Below, piece after piece: positions 1-8,812 of a stretch of DNA of 64,000 nucleotides. The stretch lies in assembly GCF_040438925.1 (NCBI RefSeq), contig NZ_CP159258.1, positions 2,308,001-2,372,000 of the forward strand. Direction: 5' to 3'. The translations under genes and the position numbers were made by a program. Position 1 is the first letter of the stretch. Every line of letters begins with the position of its first letter. Source of the DNA: Pseudomonas sp. MYb327. GTDB taxonomy: Bacteria > Pseudomonadota > Gammaproteobacteria > Pseudomonadales > Pseudomonadaceae. The notes below the pieces were generated by a model. It saw nothing but the letters and a program-made list of their open reading frames with translations, had not been told where the DNA came from and did no database searches.

Positions 1-860
1 TCAGCATCAACGCCGGGCAAGCCGTGACCTTCTACGCGGCCCAGTTCTACGTGCTGTTCTTCCTCACCCAGTTCCTGAAAATGGACCCGGCCGTGGCCAA
101 CGGCCTGCTGATCGTCAGCGTGACCATTGGCGCGCCATTCTTCATTTTCTTCGGCTGGCTGTCGGACAAGGTCGGGCGTAAACCGGTACTGATGCTTGGC
201 CTGCTGCTGGCGACCGCGCTGTACTTCCCGATCTTCAAGACCCTGGCCCACTATGCCAACCCGGCCATCGACCAGGCCAGCCGCCAGGCACCGATCACCG
301 TGCTCGCCGACCCGGCCACTTGCACCTTCCAGTTCGATCCGGTGGGCAAGGCGAAATTTGACAGCCCGTGCGACAAGGTCAAAACCTTCCTGGTCAAACA
401 AGGCCTGCCATATTCCAGTGCCGCAGCACCGGCCGGCAGCGGCGTGCAAGTGAGCGTTGGCGACGTGAAGATCGACGGCTTCGACGAATCCGCCCTGCGT
501 GGTGCGGTAACCCTCGCCGGCTACCCGCAACAGGCCGACATGCAGCAGATCAACAAACCGATGATCGTGGCGCTGATTGTCGCGCTGATCATCATTTCCG
601 CGATGTGCTACGGCCCGTTGGCGGCATTGATGGTCGAACTGTTTCCGACCCGCATCCGCTACACCTCGATGTCCCTGCCCTACCACATCGGTAACGGCTG
701 GTTCGGCGGCTTCCTGCCAACCGTGTCATTTGCGTTGGTGGTGTACACCGGCGACATCTTTTACGGGCTCTGGTACCCGGTGCTGATCACCGGGGTCAGC
801 CTGGTCGTGGGGATGATCTGCCTGCGTGAAACGCGCAACGTCGACCTCGACAAAAACTGA
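1..860 (+). CDS. MHS-family MFS transporter, C-terminal part (cut by window edge)
   Basis: The reading frame is open from base 3 to the stop at 858-860, so the N-terminal half lies outside the window. The part seen has the MFS loop motif GWLSDKVGRKPV after a membrane helix, which is typical of the metabolite:H+ symporter group (proline/betaine, shikimate and dicarboxylate carriers). It also has PTRIRYTSMSLPYHIGNG, a signature of the second half of MHS carriers. Between two helices sits a hydrophilic insert of about 80 residues with two Cys (TCTF and SPCDKV), much longer than the usual loop. The substrate cannot be read from this. An FMN lactate dehydrogenase follows after a REPIN, but co-transcription is not evident. 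Family assignment is firm, substrate unknown. Confidence 0.85.
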   Translation, partial: SINAGQAVTFYAAQFYVLFFLTQFLKMDPAVANGLLIVSVTIGAPFFIFFGWLSDKVGRKPVLMLGLLLATALYFPIFKTLAHYANPAIDQASRQAPITVLADPATCTFQFDPVGKAKFDSPCDKVKTFLVKQGLPYSSAAAPAGSGVQVSVGDVKIDGFDESALRGAVTLAGYPQQADMQQINKPMIVALIVALIIISAMCYGPLAALMVELFPTRIRYTSMSLPYHIGNGWFGGFLPTVSFALVVYTGDIFYGLWYPVLITGVSLVVGMICLRETRNVDLDKN

Positions 861-871
861 CACGTACACAA

Positions 872-940
872 TGTAGGAGCCGGCCTGCTGGCGACACCTG
901 TGTCGACTGTTGCGCCATCGCCGGCAAGCCGGCTCCTACA
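872..940. repeat. REPIN (inverted REP pair)
   Basis: TGTAGGAGCCGGCCTGCTGGCGA is answered by CGCCATCGCCGGCAAGCCGG plus CTCCTACA, making a long imperfect hairpin. This is the GTAGGAGC-type REP pair of fluorescent pseudomonads. It lies between the transporter and lldD. Confidence 0.85.
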
Positions 941-1007
941 GGTTTAACGTCGTTTATTAGGCTAACCTGACCCCACGCATCGTCATCTCTCAGATCAAGG
1001 CAACCGC

Positions 1008-2147
1008 ATGATCATTTCTTCTGCATCCGACTATCGCGAGGCAGCCCGTCGCAAACTCCCGCGCTTCCTGTTCGATTACATCGATGGGGGCGCTTATGCA
1101 GAGCACACGCTAAGGGCCAACAGCGCCGACCTCACGGGCATCAGCCTGCGTCAGCGAATACTGAAAAACGTCGAAACCCTGAGCCTCGAAACCAGCCTTT
1201 TCAATCAACCCCTTTCAATGCCGATCATTCTGGCACCGGTCGGGCTGACGGGCATGTTCGCTCGCCGGGGCGAAGTCCAGGCGGTCAGGGCTGCGCAAAA
1301 GAAAGGCATTCCTCTGTGCCTTTCAACGGTATCGGTGTGCTCCATCGAAGAAGTCGTCGCCCAGAGCCAGCAACCCATCTGGTTCCAGCTGTATGTGTTG
1401 AAAGACCGCGGCTTTATGAAAAACGCCCTGGAGCGTGCGAAGGCCGCCGGAGTGAAAAACCTGGTGTTTACCGTCGACATGCCCACGCCCGGCGCCCGAT
1501 ACCGCGACGCCCACTCGGGGATGTCCGGGCCTTTCGCGTCATCGCGACGAATGCTGCAAGCCATGACCAGACCCGACTGGGCCTTCAACGTCGGCCTGAT
1601 GGGGCGACCGCATGATCTGGGGAATATTTCCAAATACCTGGGTAAAGCCGTCACGCTCGAAGACTACATGGGCTGGCTGGCGAACAACTTCGATCCGTCG
1701 ATCAGTTGGAGCGATCTGGAGTGGATTCGGGATTTCTGGCAAGGCCCGATGATCATCAAAGGCATTCTCGACCCTCAGGATGCCAAGGACGCAGTGACTT
1801 TCGGCGCCGATGGCATTGTCGTATCGAACCACGGTGGCCGCCAGCTCGATGGCGTGCTCTCCACTACCAAGGCATTGCCTCCGATCAAACAAGCCATCGG
1901 TGATGACCTGACCGTGTTGGTCGATTCGGGAATCCGCTCGGGGCTGGACGTTGTACGGATGCTGGCGCTGGGTGCCAAAGGCGTATTGCTCGGACGTTCG
2001 ATGGCCTACGCATTGGCCGCCGATGGCCAACGCGGAGTAGAAAACATGCTGGATATTTTCGCCAAGGAAATGCGCGTGGCCATGACGTTGACCGGGGTGA
2101 CGTCCATTGGCCAGATCGATGAATCAACACTGGTGCCTGCACGCTGA
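1008..2147 (+). CDS. lldD: FMN-dependent L-lactate dehydrogenase (LldD)
   Basis: The 379-residue protein matches the usual LldD length (about 380). It belongs to the alpha-hydroxy-acid oxidase family, TIM-barrel flavoproteins that oxidise L-lactate to pyruvate and pass electrons to the quinone pool at the inner membrane. Visible signatures are the N-terminal [17 protein letters not shown], the FMN-side [12 protein letters not shown], and [10 protein letters not shown] with the catalytic His and substrate-binding Arg near residues 273-278. The start follows a weak Shine-Dalgarno (AAGGCAACCGC). The usual lldP permease, lldR regulator and second lactate dehydrogenase are not next to it, so it is an orphan copy. 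A related substrate such as mandelate or another 2-hydroxy acid cannot be excluded. Confidence 0.88.
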   Translation: MIISSASDYREAARRKLPRFLFDYIDGGAYAEHTLRANSADLTGISLRQRILKNVETLSLETSLFNQPLSMPIILAPVGLTGMFARRGEVQAVRAAQKKGIPLCLSTVSVCSIEEVVAQSQQPIWFQLYVLKDRGFMKNALERAKAAGVKNLVFTVDMPTPGARYRDAHSGMSGPFASSRRMLQAMTRPDWAFNVGLMGRPHDLGNISKYLGKAVTLEDYMGWLANNFDPSISWSDLEWIRDFWQGPMIIKGILDPQDAKDAVTFGADGIVVSNHGGRQLDGVLSTTKALPPIKQAIGDDLTVLVDSGIRSGLDVVRMLALGAKGVLLGRSMAYALAADGQRGVENMLDIFAKEMRVAMTLTGVTSIGQIDESTLVPAR

Positions 2148-2153
2148 GCACAT

Positions 2154-2185
2154 CAAAAAGCCCCACGCACTTGAGTGAATGGGGC
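2154..2185 (-). terminator. Rho-independent terminator of the DUF427 gene
   Basis: Read on the minus strand, GCCCCA pairs with TGGGGC around an inner CACT/AGTG stem and is followed by TTTTTG. It starts 18 bases after the DUF427 stop codon. It lies just past the lldD stop and may also slow plus-strand transcripts. Confidence 0.75.
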
Positions 2186-2202
2186 CGTTTCAAGTGTGCA
2201 AT

Positions 2203-2571
2203 TCAGACTTCAGCGTCGAGCAGCTCAAACTTGACCTGGTCAGGATAGAACGCGACGTAGCCGCGAATCTGTTCGACCGACACCTTCGGATCTTCATAAC
2301 TCCACACAGCATTGGCACCTTCATGTCCGGGGATCTGCAGGCTGAAATAACTCGCATCTCCCTTGTAGGGGCAATAACTGGTGTGATCCGTGCGGGCGAA
2401 ATATTTCTCGTCGATGTCTTCGCGCGGGATGTAGTACACGGGCGGATAGTTGGCTTCCAGCAACACCAGCGCCCGTGCGGATGCGGCCACCTGGATGCCA
2501 TGGAACTTGACCAGCACGCAGGCAGGCTCCTCGGCAATGGTAATGACAGGACTAGGACCGGTGCTTTTCAT
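2203..2571 (-). CDS. DUF427 domain protein
   Basis: A 122-residue soluble protein. The central block VYYIPREDIDEKYF, then HTSYCPYKGDASYF and the C-terminal GYVAFYPDQVKF are hallmark segments of the DUF427 family, small beta-rich proteins of unknown function common in proteobacteria and actinobacteria. No signal peptide or membrane helix is present. It is transcribed alone, convergent with lldD, and ends in its own hairpin terminator. The family assignment is good; the biochemical role is not known and the neighbours do not suggest one. Confidence 0.85.
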   Translation of the reverse strand: MKSTGPSPVITIAEEPACVLVKFHGIQVAASARALVLLEANYPPVYYIPREDIDEKYFARTDHTSYCPYKGDASYFSLQIPGHEGANAVWSYEDPKVSVEQIRGYVAFYPDQVKFELLDAEV

Positions 2572-2829
2572 GGAAGACGTTCCTCATGACGGTGATGAAC
2601 CTGTAGGTGCCCACTTTCCAGTGGCGAGGGCGCTTGCCCCGCTGGGATGCGTCCCGGCATTTGTGACTGCGATCAGTCAGGTATAACCCATGTTTGGCAA
2701 TCACGACTGCTTCACAGCCGAACGGATGCCAGAAACACCAAGCTGTACATCCATACAGATAAAGATTGCCCCAACGCGCATCAACCGCCATTCTGTGCAC
2801 CTCCCGGACACTGATCGACGATGGTGGTT

Positions 2830-4767
2830 ATGCGGCTGTACCTCTGTGAAAAACCCTCCCAGGCCAAAGACATCGCAGCCGTACTCGGCGCCAAGCGCCG
2901 TGGCGACGGTTGTTGGCTGGGAACGGACGTCACGGTGACCTGGTGCATCGGCCATTTGCTGGAAACAGCTCCGCCGGACGCCTACGACCCGCGCTACAAG
3001 CGTTGGGTGCTGGCGGACCTGCCGATCATTCCTGACAAGTGGAAGATGACCGTCAAACCGCGCACAGCCAGCCAGTACAAAGCGGTCAAGCGCCTGCTCG
3101 GTGAAGCGTCCGAACTGATCATTGCCACGGACGCCGACCGTGAAGGCGAGATGATCGCCCGGGAACTGGTGGAACATTGCCGTTATCGCGGGCCGATCCG
3201 ACGGCTTTGGCTGTCGGCGCTCGACGATGCCTCGATCCGCAAAGCTCTCGCCGCACTCAAACCGGGCGCCGAGACCTTCAGCCTCTATCATTCAGCGCTG
3301 GGGCGCTCCCGGGCCGATTGGCTGATCGGGATGAACATGAGCCGGTTGTTCACCTTGCTGGGGCGCCAATCCGGGTATCAAGGCGTGTTGCCGGTGGGCC
3401 GGGTGCAAACGCCGACCCTGCGCCTGGTGGTGGATCGCGACCGCAGCATTGCCGACTTCGTACCGGTCGCCTACTGGGCCATCGACGTACAACTGCTACA
3501 CGATGGCACCGCATTCACCGCCCAATGGCGGGCGGCTTCCGCGGTTTGCGACGATCAGGATCGCTGCCTGAATCAGGCGCTGGCGCAACAAGCCGCTGCG
3601 GCGATGATGGGCGCGGCGAGTGCCAGGGTGATCAAGCTGCGCACCGAGCGCATGCGCGAAGTTGCACCACTGCCGTTCGATCTCGGCACCTTGCAGGAAG
3701 TCTGCTCGAAGACGCTCGGGCTCGGCGCCCAGGAAACCCTCGACATTGCCCAGGCACTCTACGAAACCCACAAAGTCATCACCTACCCCCGCAGCGATTG
3801 CGGCTATCTGCCCGTCAGCCAGCACAGCGAGGCCCCGGGCATTCTGGCAGCGCTGCGCCAGGCCGATCCGGCACTGAATGCGTTGCACGATCATCTGGAG
3901 CCCCAACGGCGCTCCAGGGCCTGGAACGATGCCAAGGTCAGCGCGCACCACGGCATCATCCCCACTGCCGCCGCGAAAAACCTCGATCGACTGGTGGGCA
4001 AGCAGCGCGCGGTTTACACCCTTATCCGCGCAAGATACCTGGCGCAGTTCCTGCCCAACCATGAATACGACCGCACCCAGGCTGACTTCGACTGTGCCGG
4101 TGAGGCCCTGCGCGCGGTCGGCAAACAGATCGTCGAACCCGGCTGGAAACGCGCCCTCCCCGAAGCGCTTGCCCCGGCCAAGGGTCGCGAAGCACCGGCG
4201 CCGCAAACCTTGCCAAACCTCCGAGAAGGAGTTGATTGCGCGGTGGCCAACGTGCAGCTCAAGGATCTCTGGACACAACCGCCCAAACCGTTCACCGAGG
4301 GCGACCTGATCAAGGCGATGAAGAACGTCGCCAAACTGGTGGAAGATCCACTGCTCAAACAGAAACTCAAGGACACCACCGGCATCGGCACCGAAGCGAC
4401 CCGCGCCTCAATCATCCAGGGCTTGCTCGACCGCGGTTATTTGATCAAGAACGGCAAGGCCCTGGCCGCGACTCCGGCCGCTTTCAGCCTGATCGATGCG
4501 GTGCCCCGGGCGATTGCCGATCCGGGCACCACGGCCATTTGGGAGCAAGCGCTGGACATGGTGCAGAGCGGGGAAATGAGCCTTGAAGAATTCGTCACCA
4601 AACAAGCGGCGTGGATGAGTAAACAAGTCGCCCGATGTGCCGGCCTGAGCCTGACCATCAGCGGCCCGGCAAGTCCTGCCGGGCGTGCGGCTACACCGTG
4701 GAAAAACAAGCGCAAACCGTCCAAGCGCAAACCCTCGACCGGTAACAAACGCACCGCCAAAGCCTGA
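2830..4767 (+). CDS. topB: DNA topoisomerase III
   Basis: A type IA topoisomerase that passes single strands and decatenates DNA. The N-terminal TOPRIM domain shows CEKPSQAKDIA (catalytic Glu) and IIATDADREGEMIARE (acidic triad). The active-site Tyr is in VITYPRSDCGYLP near residue 315, and TGIGTEATRASIIQGL is a conserved type IA motif. The length (about 645) fits TopB rather than TopA, which has zinc-finger C-termini. The last 25 residues are a Lys/Arg-rich tail, likely for DNA binding. An in-frame ATG lies nine bases upstream (2821); MRLYLCEKPSQ is chosen because family members begin there, though neither start has a strong ribosome site. Confidence 0.93.
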   Translation: MRLYLCEKPSQAKDIAAVLGAKRRGDGCWLGTDVTVTWCIGHLLETAPPDAYDPRYKRWVLADLPIIPDKWKMTVKPRTASQYKAVKRLLGEASELIIATDADREGEMIARELVEHCRYRGPIRRLWLSALDDASIRKALAALKPGAETFSLYHSALGRSRADWLIGMNMSRLFTLLGRQSGYQGVLPVGRVQTPTLRLVVDRDRSIADFVPVAYWAIDVQLLHDGTAFTAQWRAASAVCDDQDRCLNQALAQQAAAAMMGAASARVIKLRTERMREVAPLPFDLGTLQEVCSKTLGLGAQETLDIAQALYETHKVITYPRSDCGYLPVSQHSEAPGILAALRQADPALNALHDHLEPQRRSRAWNDAKVSAHHGIIPTAAAKNLDRLVGKQRAVYTLIRARYLAQFLPNHEYDRTQADFDCAGEALRAVGKQIVEPGWKRALPEALAPAKGREAPAPQTLPNLREGVDCAVANVQLKDLWTQPPKPFTEGDLIKAMKNVAKLVEDPLLKQKLKDTTGIGTEATRASIIQGLLDRGYLIKNGKALAATPAAFSLIDAVPRAIADPGTTAIWEQALDMVQSGEMSLEEFVTKQAAWMSKQVARCAGLSLTISGPASPAGRAATPWKNKRKPSKRKPSTGNKRTAKA

Positions 4768-4778
4768 CACTGAACCTT

Positions 4779-4868
4779 GTGGCGAGCGAGCTTGCTCCCG
4801 CTGGACTGCGCAGCAGGCCCTTCTTTGGGGGCGCTACGCACCCCAGCGGGAGCAAGCTCCCTCGCCAC
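4779..4868. repeat. REPIN (GTGGCGAG type)
   Basis: GTGGCGAGCGAGCTTGCTCC is mirrored by GGGAGCAAGCTCCCTCGCCA and C about 50 bases later. It lies between topB and the GNAT gene. ORFs running through it are not real. Confidence 0.88.
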
Positions 4869-4937
4869 GACTCGCACCCCACAAGTCCTTCGACATTCGG
4901 TTTATCCTTGACGGACTGGAATCAGGAGCCACGGGTC

Positions 4938-5441
4938 ATGTCGTCGATAGAACTGCACGCCGCCCAGCGCGACGAACTGGAAATCATTGAAAACCTGATG
5001 CAGTTCTACACCTACGACTTCAGCGAATGGCTGCCACTGAAACTGGGTGAAAACGGTTTGTTCAACATCCTGCCCCCGCCCGACTATTGGCGAAGACCGT
5101 CGACGCGGCCGTTTTTGATCAGGGTCGACGGCGAACTGGCCGGTTTTGTGACCGTGGATGACGAAACCCATATTGCCGGGGCCGAGCACAACATCGGCTA
5201 CTTGTTCGTCAGCCGAGGATTCCGTGGCCAAGGTGTCGCGAGGTTTGTCGTATTCACCCTCTTGAGTCGGTTTCCCGGTCAATGGCAAATTTTCCACAGT
5301 GAGGCGAACGAGTCGGCACAGCAGTTTTGGACCGCCGTCATGCCGCAGCTCAGCGCCGGCAGGTTTTCCCTTCATCAGCAAACAATCGAGGGTTATCCCT
5401 GCACCCTTTACCGCTTCGAGGCACCCCCGTCGGCGTCTTGA
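4938..5441 (+). CDS. GNAT-family N-acetyltransferase
   Basis: A 167-residue cytoplasmic protein. The acetyl-CoA binding motif A is seen as GYLFVSRGFRGQGVARFVVF (R/Q-x-x-G-x-G/A pattern), followed by SEANESAQQFW, the usual motif B region. The start at 4938 is preceded by CAGGAGCC; the open frame runs further upstream into the REPIN, which is not coding. The substrate cannot be told. It lies downstream of topB in the same direction but is separated by a REPIN, so it is probably transcribed separately. Confidence 0.85.
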   Translation: MSSIELHAAQRDELEIIENLMQFYTYDFSEWLPLKLGENGLFNILPPPDYWRRPSTRPFLIRVDGELAGFVTVDDETHIAGAEHNIGYLFVSRGFRGQGVARFVVFTLLSRFPGQWQIFHSEANESAQQFWTAVMPQLSAGRFSLHQQTIEGYPCTLYRFEAPPSAS

Positions 5442-5962
5442 ACCGCGTTTCCCCACCCTGCTTTTTAATTCCAGCCAGCTTTGTCAGACAATATGTAGTG
5501 CATAAAAATAATCACTACAAAACCGTTGACGACGCCGATTTGCCCTTGCATGATGCAGACGTCTCCCCGATCGGGAGTACAGGCAACACGTTTGAGCAAG
5601 CTCGTCTGACCGCCGAGCTGTTATTTCCGGATACACGCTGCCCACAAGGCAGATTGAAGAAGCTGACCTGGCCTGAACGTCCAGTACAAGGGCGAGAAGC
5701 GCTAGCGATCCATCCTCAAGATGCTTGTGGCCGACCCTGAAAGCGTCGGCAGTGGCCTGAAGGTTATCGCTGCTTCTCTTCGTTGTGACGCTATTGCGTA
5801 GCAGTTATTCAACACGACTACATGCAACAGATGCAGGCCCCCCGTCGATGATGACGGAAGACTGCTGACGTCCTGGTTTCGGTGCCAGGGATCAACTAAC
5901 CGGTGGGCTACTTGTATTAGCGACTCAACTTTGAAAGATCACCAAATGGTCAAGGGGTTTTT
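5442..5962. other. Intergenic stretch without a convincing gene
   Basis: About 520 bases. Short open frames exist, for example out of the acetyltransferase end to about 5740, but they have no ribosome site and no recognisable motif. A small hairpin CCTGG/CCAGG lies at 5872-5889. The segment just before the next gene may be its promoter and leader. A decayed gene is possible but cannot be named. Confidence 0.4.
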
Positions 5963-6295
5963 ATGATGAATCTGAACAATCAACCAACTATCGAAGAACT
6001 GGCTCGTATGTTCGCTGCGCAAAAAGACAGCCATGACAGCCATATTCTGTGGATCAGCAAGTCGGGCGAAGTTCAAATCGACTGCCTGTCGCCACACGCC
6101 CATGAATCGGAGTTTGACCAGAACAACGAGAACCTCCTCGCCCGACTGAAGATGTACCGTCGCGGCCAGGGCTATGTCGGCAAGAAAGCCGCGGCCGACA
6201 AGGACTTCATCGGTAATGTTCTGCAAACGCTGAAACAGGCTTGGGCATCTATGCAAAACCAGCACGAAGTTCGGGTGATTGATCGGTTCTACTAA
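5963..6295 (+). CDS. Small conserved-looking hypothetical protein
   Basis: A 110-residue acidic-to-neutral soluble protein starting MMNLNNQPTIEELARMFAAQ. An AAGGGG ribosome site lies 5 bases before the first ATG and 8 before the second (5966), so either may be used. No signal peptide, membrane helix or known motif is visible. The segment ENLLARLKMYRRGQGYVGKK looks like an amphipathic, positively charged helix. The gene has its own strong terminator 20 bases downstream, which argues that it is expressed as a single unit. Function unknown. Confidence 0.7.
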   Translation: MMNLNNQPTIEELARMFAAQKDSHDSHILWISKSGEVQIDCLSPHAHESEFDQNNENLLARLKMYRRGQGYVGKKAAADKDFIGNVLQTLKQAWASMQNQHEVRVIDRFY

Positions 6296-6314
6296 TTTAG
6301 TAATCCATTAAAAG

Positions 6315-6350
6315 AAAGGGCCTGCTCCTAACAAGAGCAGGCCCTTTTTA
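6315..6350 (+). terminator. Rho-independent terminator
   Basis: AAAGGGCCTGCTC pairs perfectly with GAGCAGGCCCTTT around the loop CTAACAA, followed by more T. It ends the gene at 5963-6295. Confidence 0.9.
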
Positions 6351-6478
6351 ATGCCTGATATTCCTGACCACCAACTACCACTGTGGGAGCCTGCTCGCGA
6401 AAGTGGAGTATGACAGAGTGGTTGATGCTGCTTGAGCAAGATCACAGCGACCGCCATTGCAGCGGTCGCTGTGGTTCT

Positions 6479-7981
6479 TCAACGCTTAACGCCGAGATCG
6501 ATTTGGGTCATGCGACTGCGAACCGTGAACACGCCATCCCCCGAAAGAATCGCACTGCGCGCAAACAGCCGCCCGCTTTCCCAGTTAGAAAGGCCCAGTT
6601 CCGGCTTGTTGAGTGCGTACTGACCATCGACCCAACGGGTGATCCCGTTGCCAACAAAAGGTGCGTTGACCGCGTTGTAAAAACGCTCCTGTGTCGCCGC
6701 AGCTTCACTGAGCAGCGACACGGTAAATTGCGGGCTGTAGCGATTGAACAAGGCGATGGCGCTGTCCAGGTTATCGACGATCTTCAGGCTGACTTCCGGG
6801 GTTTCTTCCCATTCCCACTCGCGGCCCAATTGATCTTCCGGCAACGGTTCGGCCAGTGCTTCGGTGCGGTAGCCTTCGGCGCGATAGACTTCGACACTGG
6901 CGGTTCGCCAATCCGCTGGCAAGAACGATTCGCTGCCTTCGACGATGTGCAACTTGCAGCCCTGGCTCCGTGCGTTGCCGGCCTGTTGCAGAGCATTCAG
7001 AAACAGCGGCACCAGTTCAGCGGCGCGGTCACGATGGATTAAACAGACGTTGAGGGTGTTGCAAACCTTGCGGTCTAGGGAATTGCGCACCACGGCGGCG
7101 AAGCGCGTGGCATCGGCGTCAGTGTCGGCGATCAACCAGGCGCCGCCCGTACCGTGCAGGCTAACGGCGGTGCCGGCTTGCTGTGCGATGCTACCCAGTT
7201 GGCTGACAGCACGGCCCGAACCACGGGCCACAGCCAGCGACAGACGACGGTCGGCGAACATCGCCCAACCGGCGGCGTGATTGACGCTTTCCACCAGCGA
7301 CACCGCGCCGGTCGGCAACCCGGCGTCACTCAGTGCCGGGTTCAGTGCGTGAGCAACGATGGCCTGGGCCGTGCCCAACGCATCACTACCAATGCGCAAC
7401 ACGGCGGTGTTACCGGTGCGCAACACTCCGGCGGCATCGGCGAAGACATTCGGACGACCCTCGAAAACAAACGCGACGATGCCCAGCGGTGACACCACTT
7501 GTTCGACTTTCCAGCCGTCGTGTTCGACGCAACTGATCACTTTGCCACGGGTGGCCGACGCATCGCGCCAGGCACGCAGGCCGGCGATCATGTCGCGGCG
7601 CATGCGTTCATCCGCCAGCAAGCGCGTGGTCGAGCGACCGCGAGCCTTGGCCTTTTCGATGTCCGCCAGGTTCGCGGCCTCGATCAAAGCCCAGCACTCG
7701 GGGGTTTCCAGGCGCTGGGCGAACAAATCGAAGAAGGCGCTGATGGCCTGATCCGATACGGTCGACATCGCGGTAAACGCCGCTTCGGCACGCTCGATCG
7801 CGACGGCGGCCGCTTGCTGGTCAGCCACCGGGATCAGCAGCAACTCGCCGCTGACCTGCTCCACCAACAGGTGGTCACCGGGCTGGAAGCTTGCCGCCAG
7901 TTCGGGGCTGACCACAGTGACACGATTACCGGCGAAAGGGATTGGCGTGCCAGCGACTAGACGTTCGAGCGCAAGAGACAT
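6479..7981 (-). CDS. ProA-like aldehyde dehydrogenase (paralogue with N-terminal extension)
   Basis: A 500-residue member of the glutamate-5-semialdehyde dehydrogenase branch of the aldehyde dehydrogenase superfamily. ProA hallmarks are present: LGIVAFVFEGRPNVFADAA, the NADP-side LRTGNTAVLR, the catalytic Cys in RKVCNTLNVCLIHRD, and PFVGNGITRWVDGQYALNKP. Genuine ProA is about 420 residues; here an extra N-terminal part of about 80 residues (VAGTPIPFAGNRVTVVSPEL and on) is added, and the usual HIEEYGSxHTD block reads VSLKIVDNLDSAIALF. It is therefore probably not the proline-pathway enzyme but a paralogue acting on another aldehyde or acyl phosphate. It is transcribed alone. Family sure, substrate unknown. 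Confidence 0.85.
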   Translation of the reverse strand: MSLALERLVAGTPIPFAGNRVTVVSPELAASFQPGDHLLVEQVSGELLLIPVADQQAAAVAIERAEAAFTAMSTVSDQAISAFFDLFAQRLETPECWALIEAANLADIEKAKARGRSTTRLLADERMRRDMIAGLRAWRDASATRGKVISCVEHDGWKVEQVVSPLGIVAFVFEGRPNVFADAAGVLRTGNTAVLRIGSDALGTAQAIVAHALNPALSDAGLPTGAVSLVESVNHAAGWAMFADRRLSLAVARGSGRAVSQLGSIAQQAGTAVSLHGTGGAWLIADTDADATRFAAVVRNSLDRKVCNTLNVCLIHRDRAAELVPLFLNALQQAGNARSQGCKLHIVEGSESFLPADWRTASVEVYRAEGYRTEALAEPLPEDQLGREWEWEETPEVSLKIVDNLDSAIALFNRYSPQFTVSLLSEAAATQERFYNAVNAPFVGNGITRWVDGQYALNKPELGLSNWESGRLFARSAILSGDGVFTVRSRMTQIDLGVKR

Positions 7982-8033
7982 GAAGCGGTATCACCATGCA
8001 ATGGGCGGGCGGAAAATGTATAGCAAAAGTCCC

Positions 8034-8122
8034 GTGGGAGCGAGCCTGCTCGTGACAGCGGACTGACGGGCACATCGATTTCAACTGACTGCCCTCATCG
8101 CGAGCAAGCTTGCTCCTACAGG
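8034..8122. repeat. Degenerate REP pair
   Basis: GTGGGAGCGAGCCTGCTCGT is answered by GCGAGCAAGCTTGCTCCTAC about 45 bases later. It lies in the 313-base gap between the ProA-like gene and the DoxX gene, which holds nothing else recognisable. Confidence 0.7.
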
Positions 8123-8294
8123 GATATGCGGTGTCTGGTGATTGCTACGTATCACAGTGTGTACAGCCCCGTCCCCGACACACCCCGCATCCAAAACCCG
8201 ATACAAACGACACACCGCAGATACACCCGGTTGATGAAATACGTCTCAACGGGCACACCGCCGCCCGACATCCCAGACTTGAAGGAGATCAACC

Positions 8295-8810
8295 ATGAAC
8301 ACCTCGATTTCATCGGCCGTCAAAGGCCTGCACCTGAACCTTGATCGTGCCGGCAGCTGGATCGCGCCGTTGACCTTGCGCGTGTTTCTCGCCTGGGAGT
8401 TCTTCGAGTCAGGGCTGGAAAAATTCAATGGCGAAAACTGGTTCGCCGACATTCAGGACCGTTTCCTGTTTCCGTTCAACCACCTTCCGGCCACGCTGAA
8501 TTGGGAACTGTCGATGTGGGTAGAGCTGATCTGCGCCCTCGCCCTGTTGGTGGGCCTGGCCACTCGATTCTCGGCGATCAGCCTGATCGTGGTGACCATC
8601 GTGGCAACCGCCGCGGTGCACTGGCCGGCTGACTGGTCGACCTTGAGCGAACTGGCCCAGGGCTACTCCATCAGTAACAAAGGTTTCGGCAACTTCAAAC
8701 TGCCGCTGATCTACCTCGCCGCTCTTGTACCGCTGCTGCTTTCCGGCCCCGGCAAGTTCAGCCTCGATGCCTTGCTGGCCCGATTCTTCTGGCGTCGCAA
8801 TCAGCATTGA
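8295..8810 (+). CDS. DoxX family integral membrane protein
   Basis: A 171-residue protein with four predicted membrane helices: about residues 24-40, 70-95 ([20 protein letters not shown]), 97-115 and 137-155. The N-terminal pattern [18 protein letters not shown] matches the DoxX family, in which a helix ends in E-x-G-x-x-K. DoxX proteins are inner-membrane proteins linked in various systems to redox or thiol homeostasis. The start is fixed by a strong GAAGGAGA eight bases upstream. It is a single gene; its stop lies two bases from the stop of the convergent fic gene. Confidence 0.85.
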   Translation: MNTSISSAVKGLHLNLDRAGSWIAPLTLRVFLAWEFFESGLEKFNGENWFADIQDRFLFPFNHLPATLNWELSMWVELICALALLVGLATRFSAISLIVVTIVATAAVHWPADWSTLSELAQGYSISNKGFGNFKLPLIYLAALVPLLLSGPGKFSLDALLARFFWRRNQH

Positions 8811-8812
8811 TA

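Noticed and set aside
5327..5740. 137-codon frame running out of the acetyltransferase end
   Set aside because: It overlaps the acetyltransferase by more than 100 bases, lacks a ribosome site and has no motif. A decayed gene in 5470-5740 cannot be excluded.
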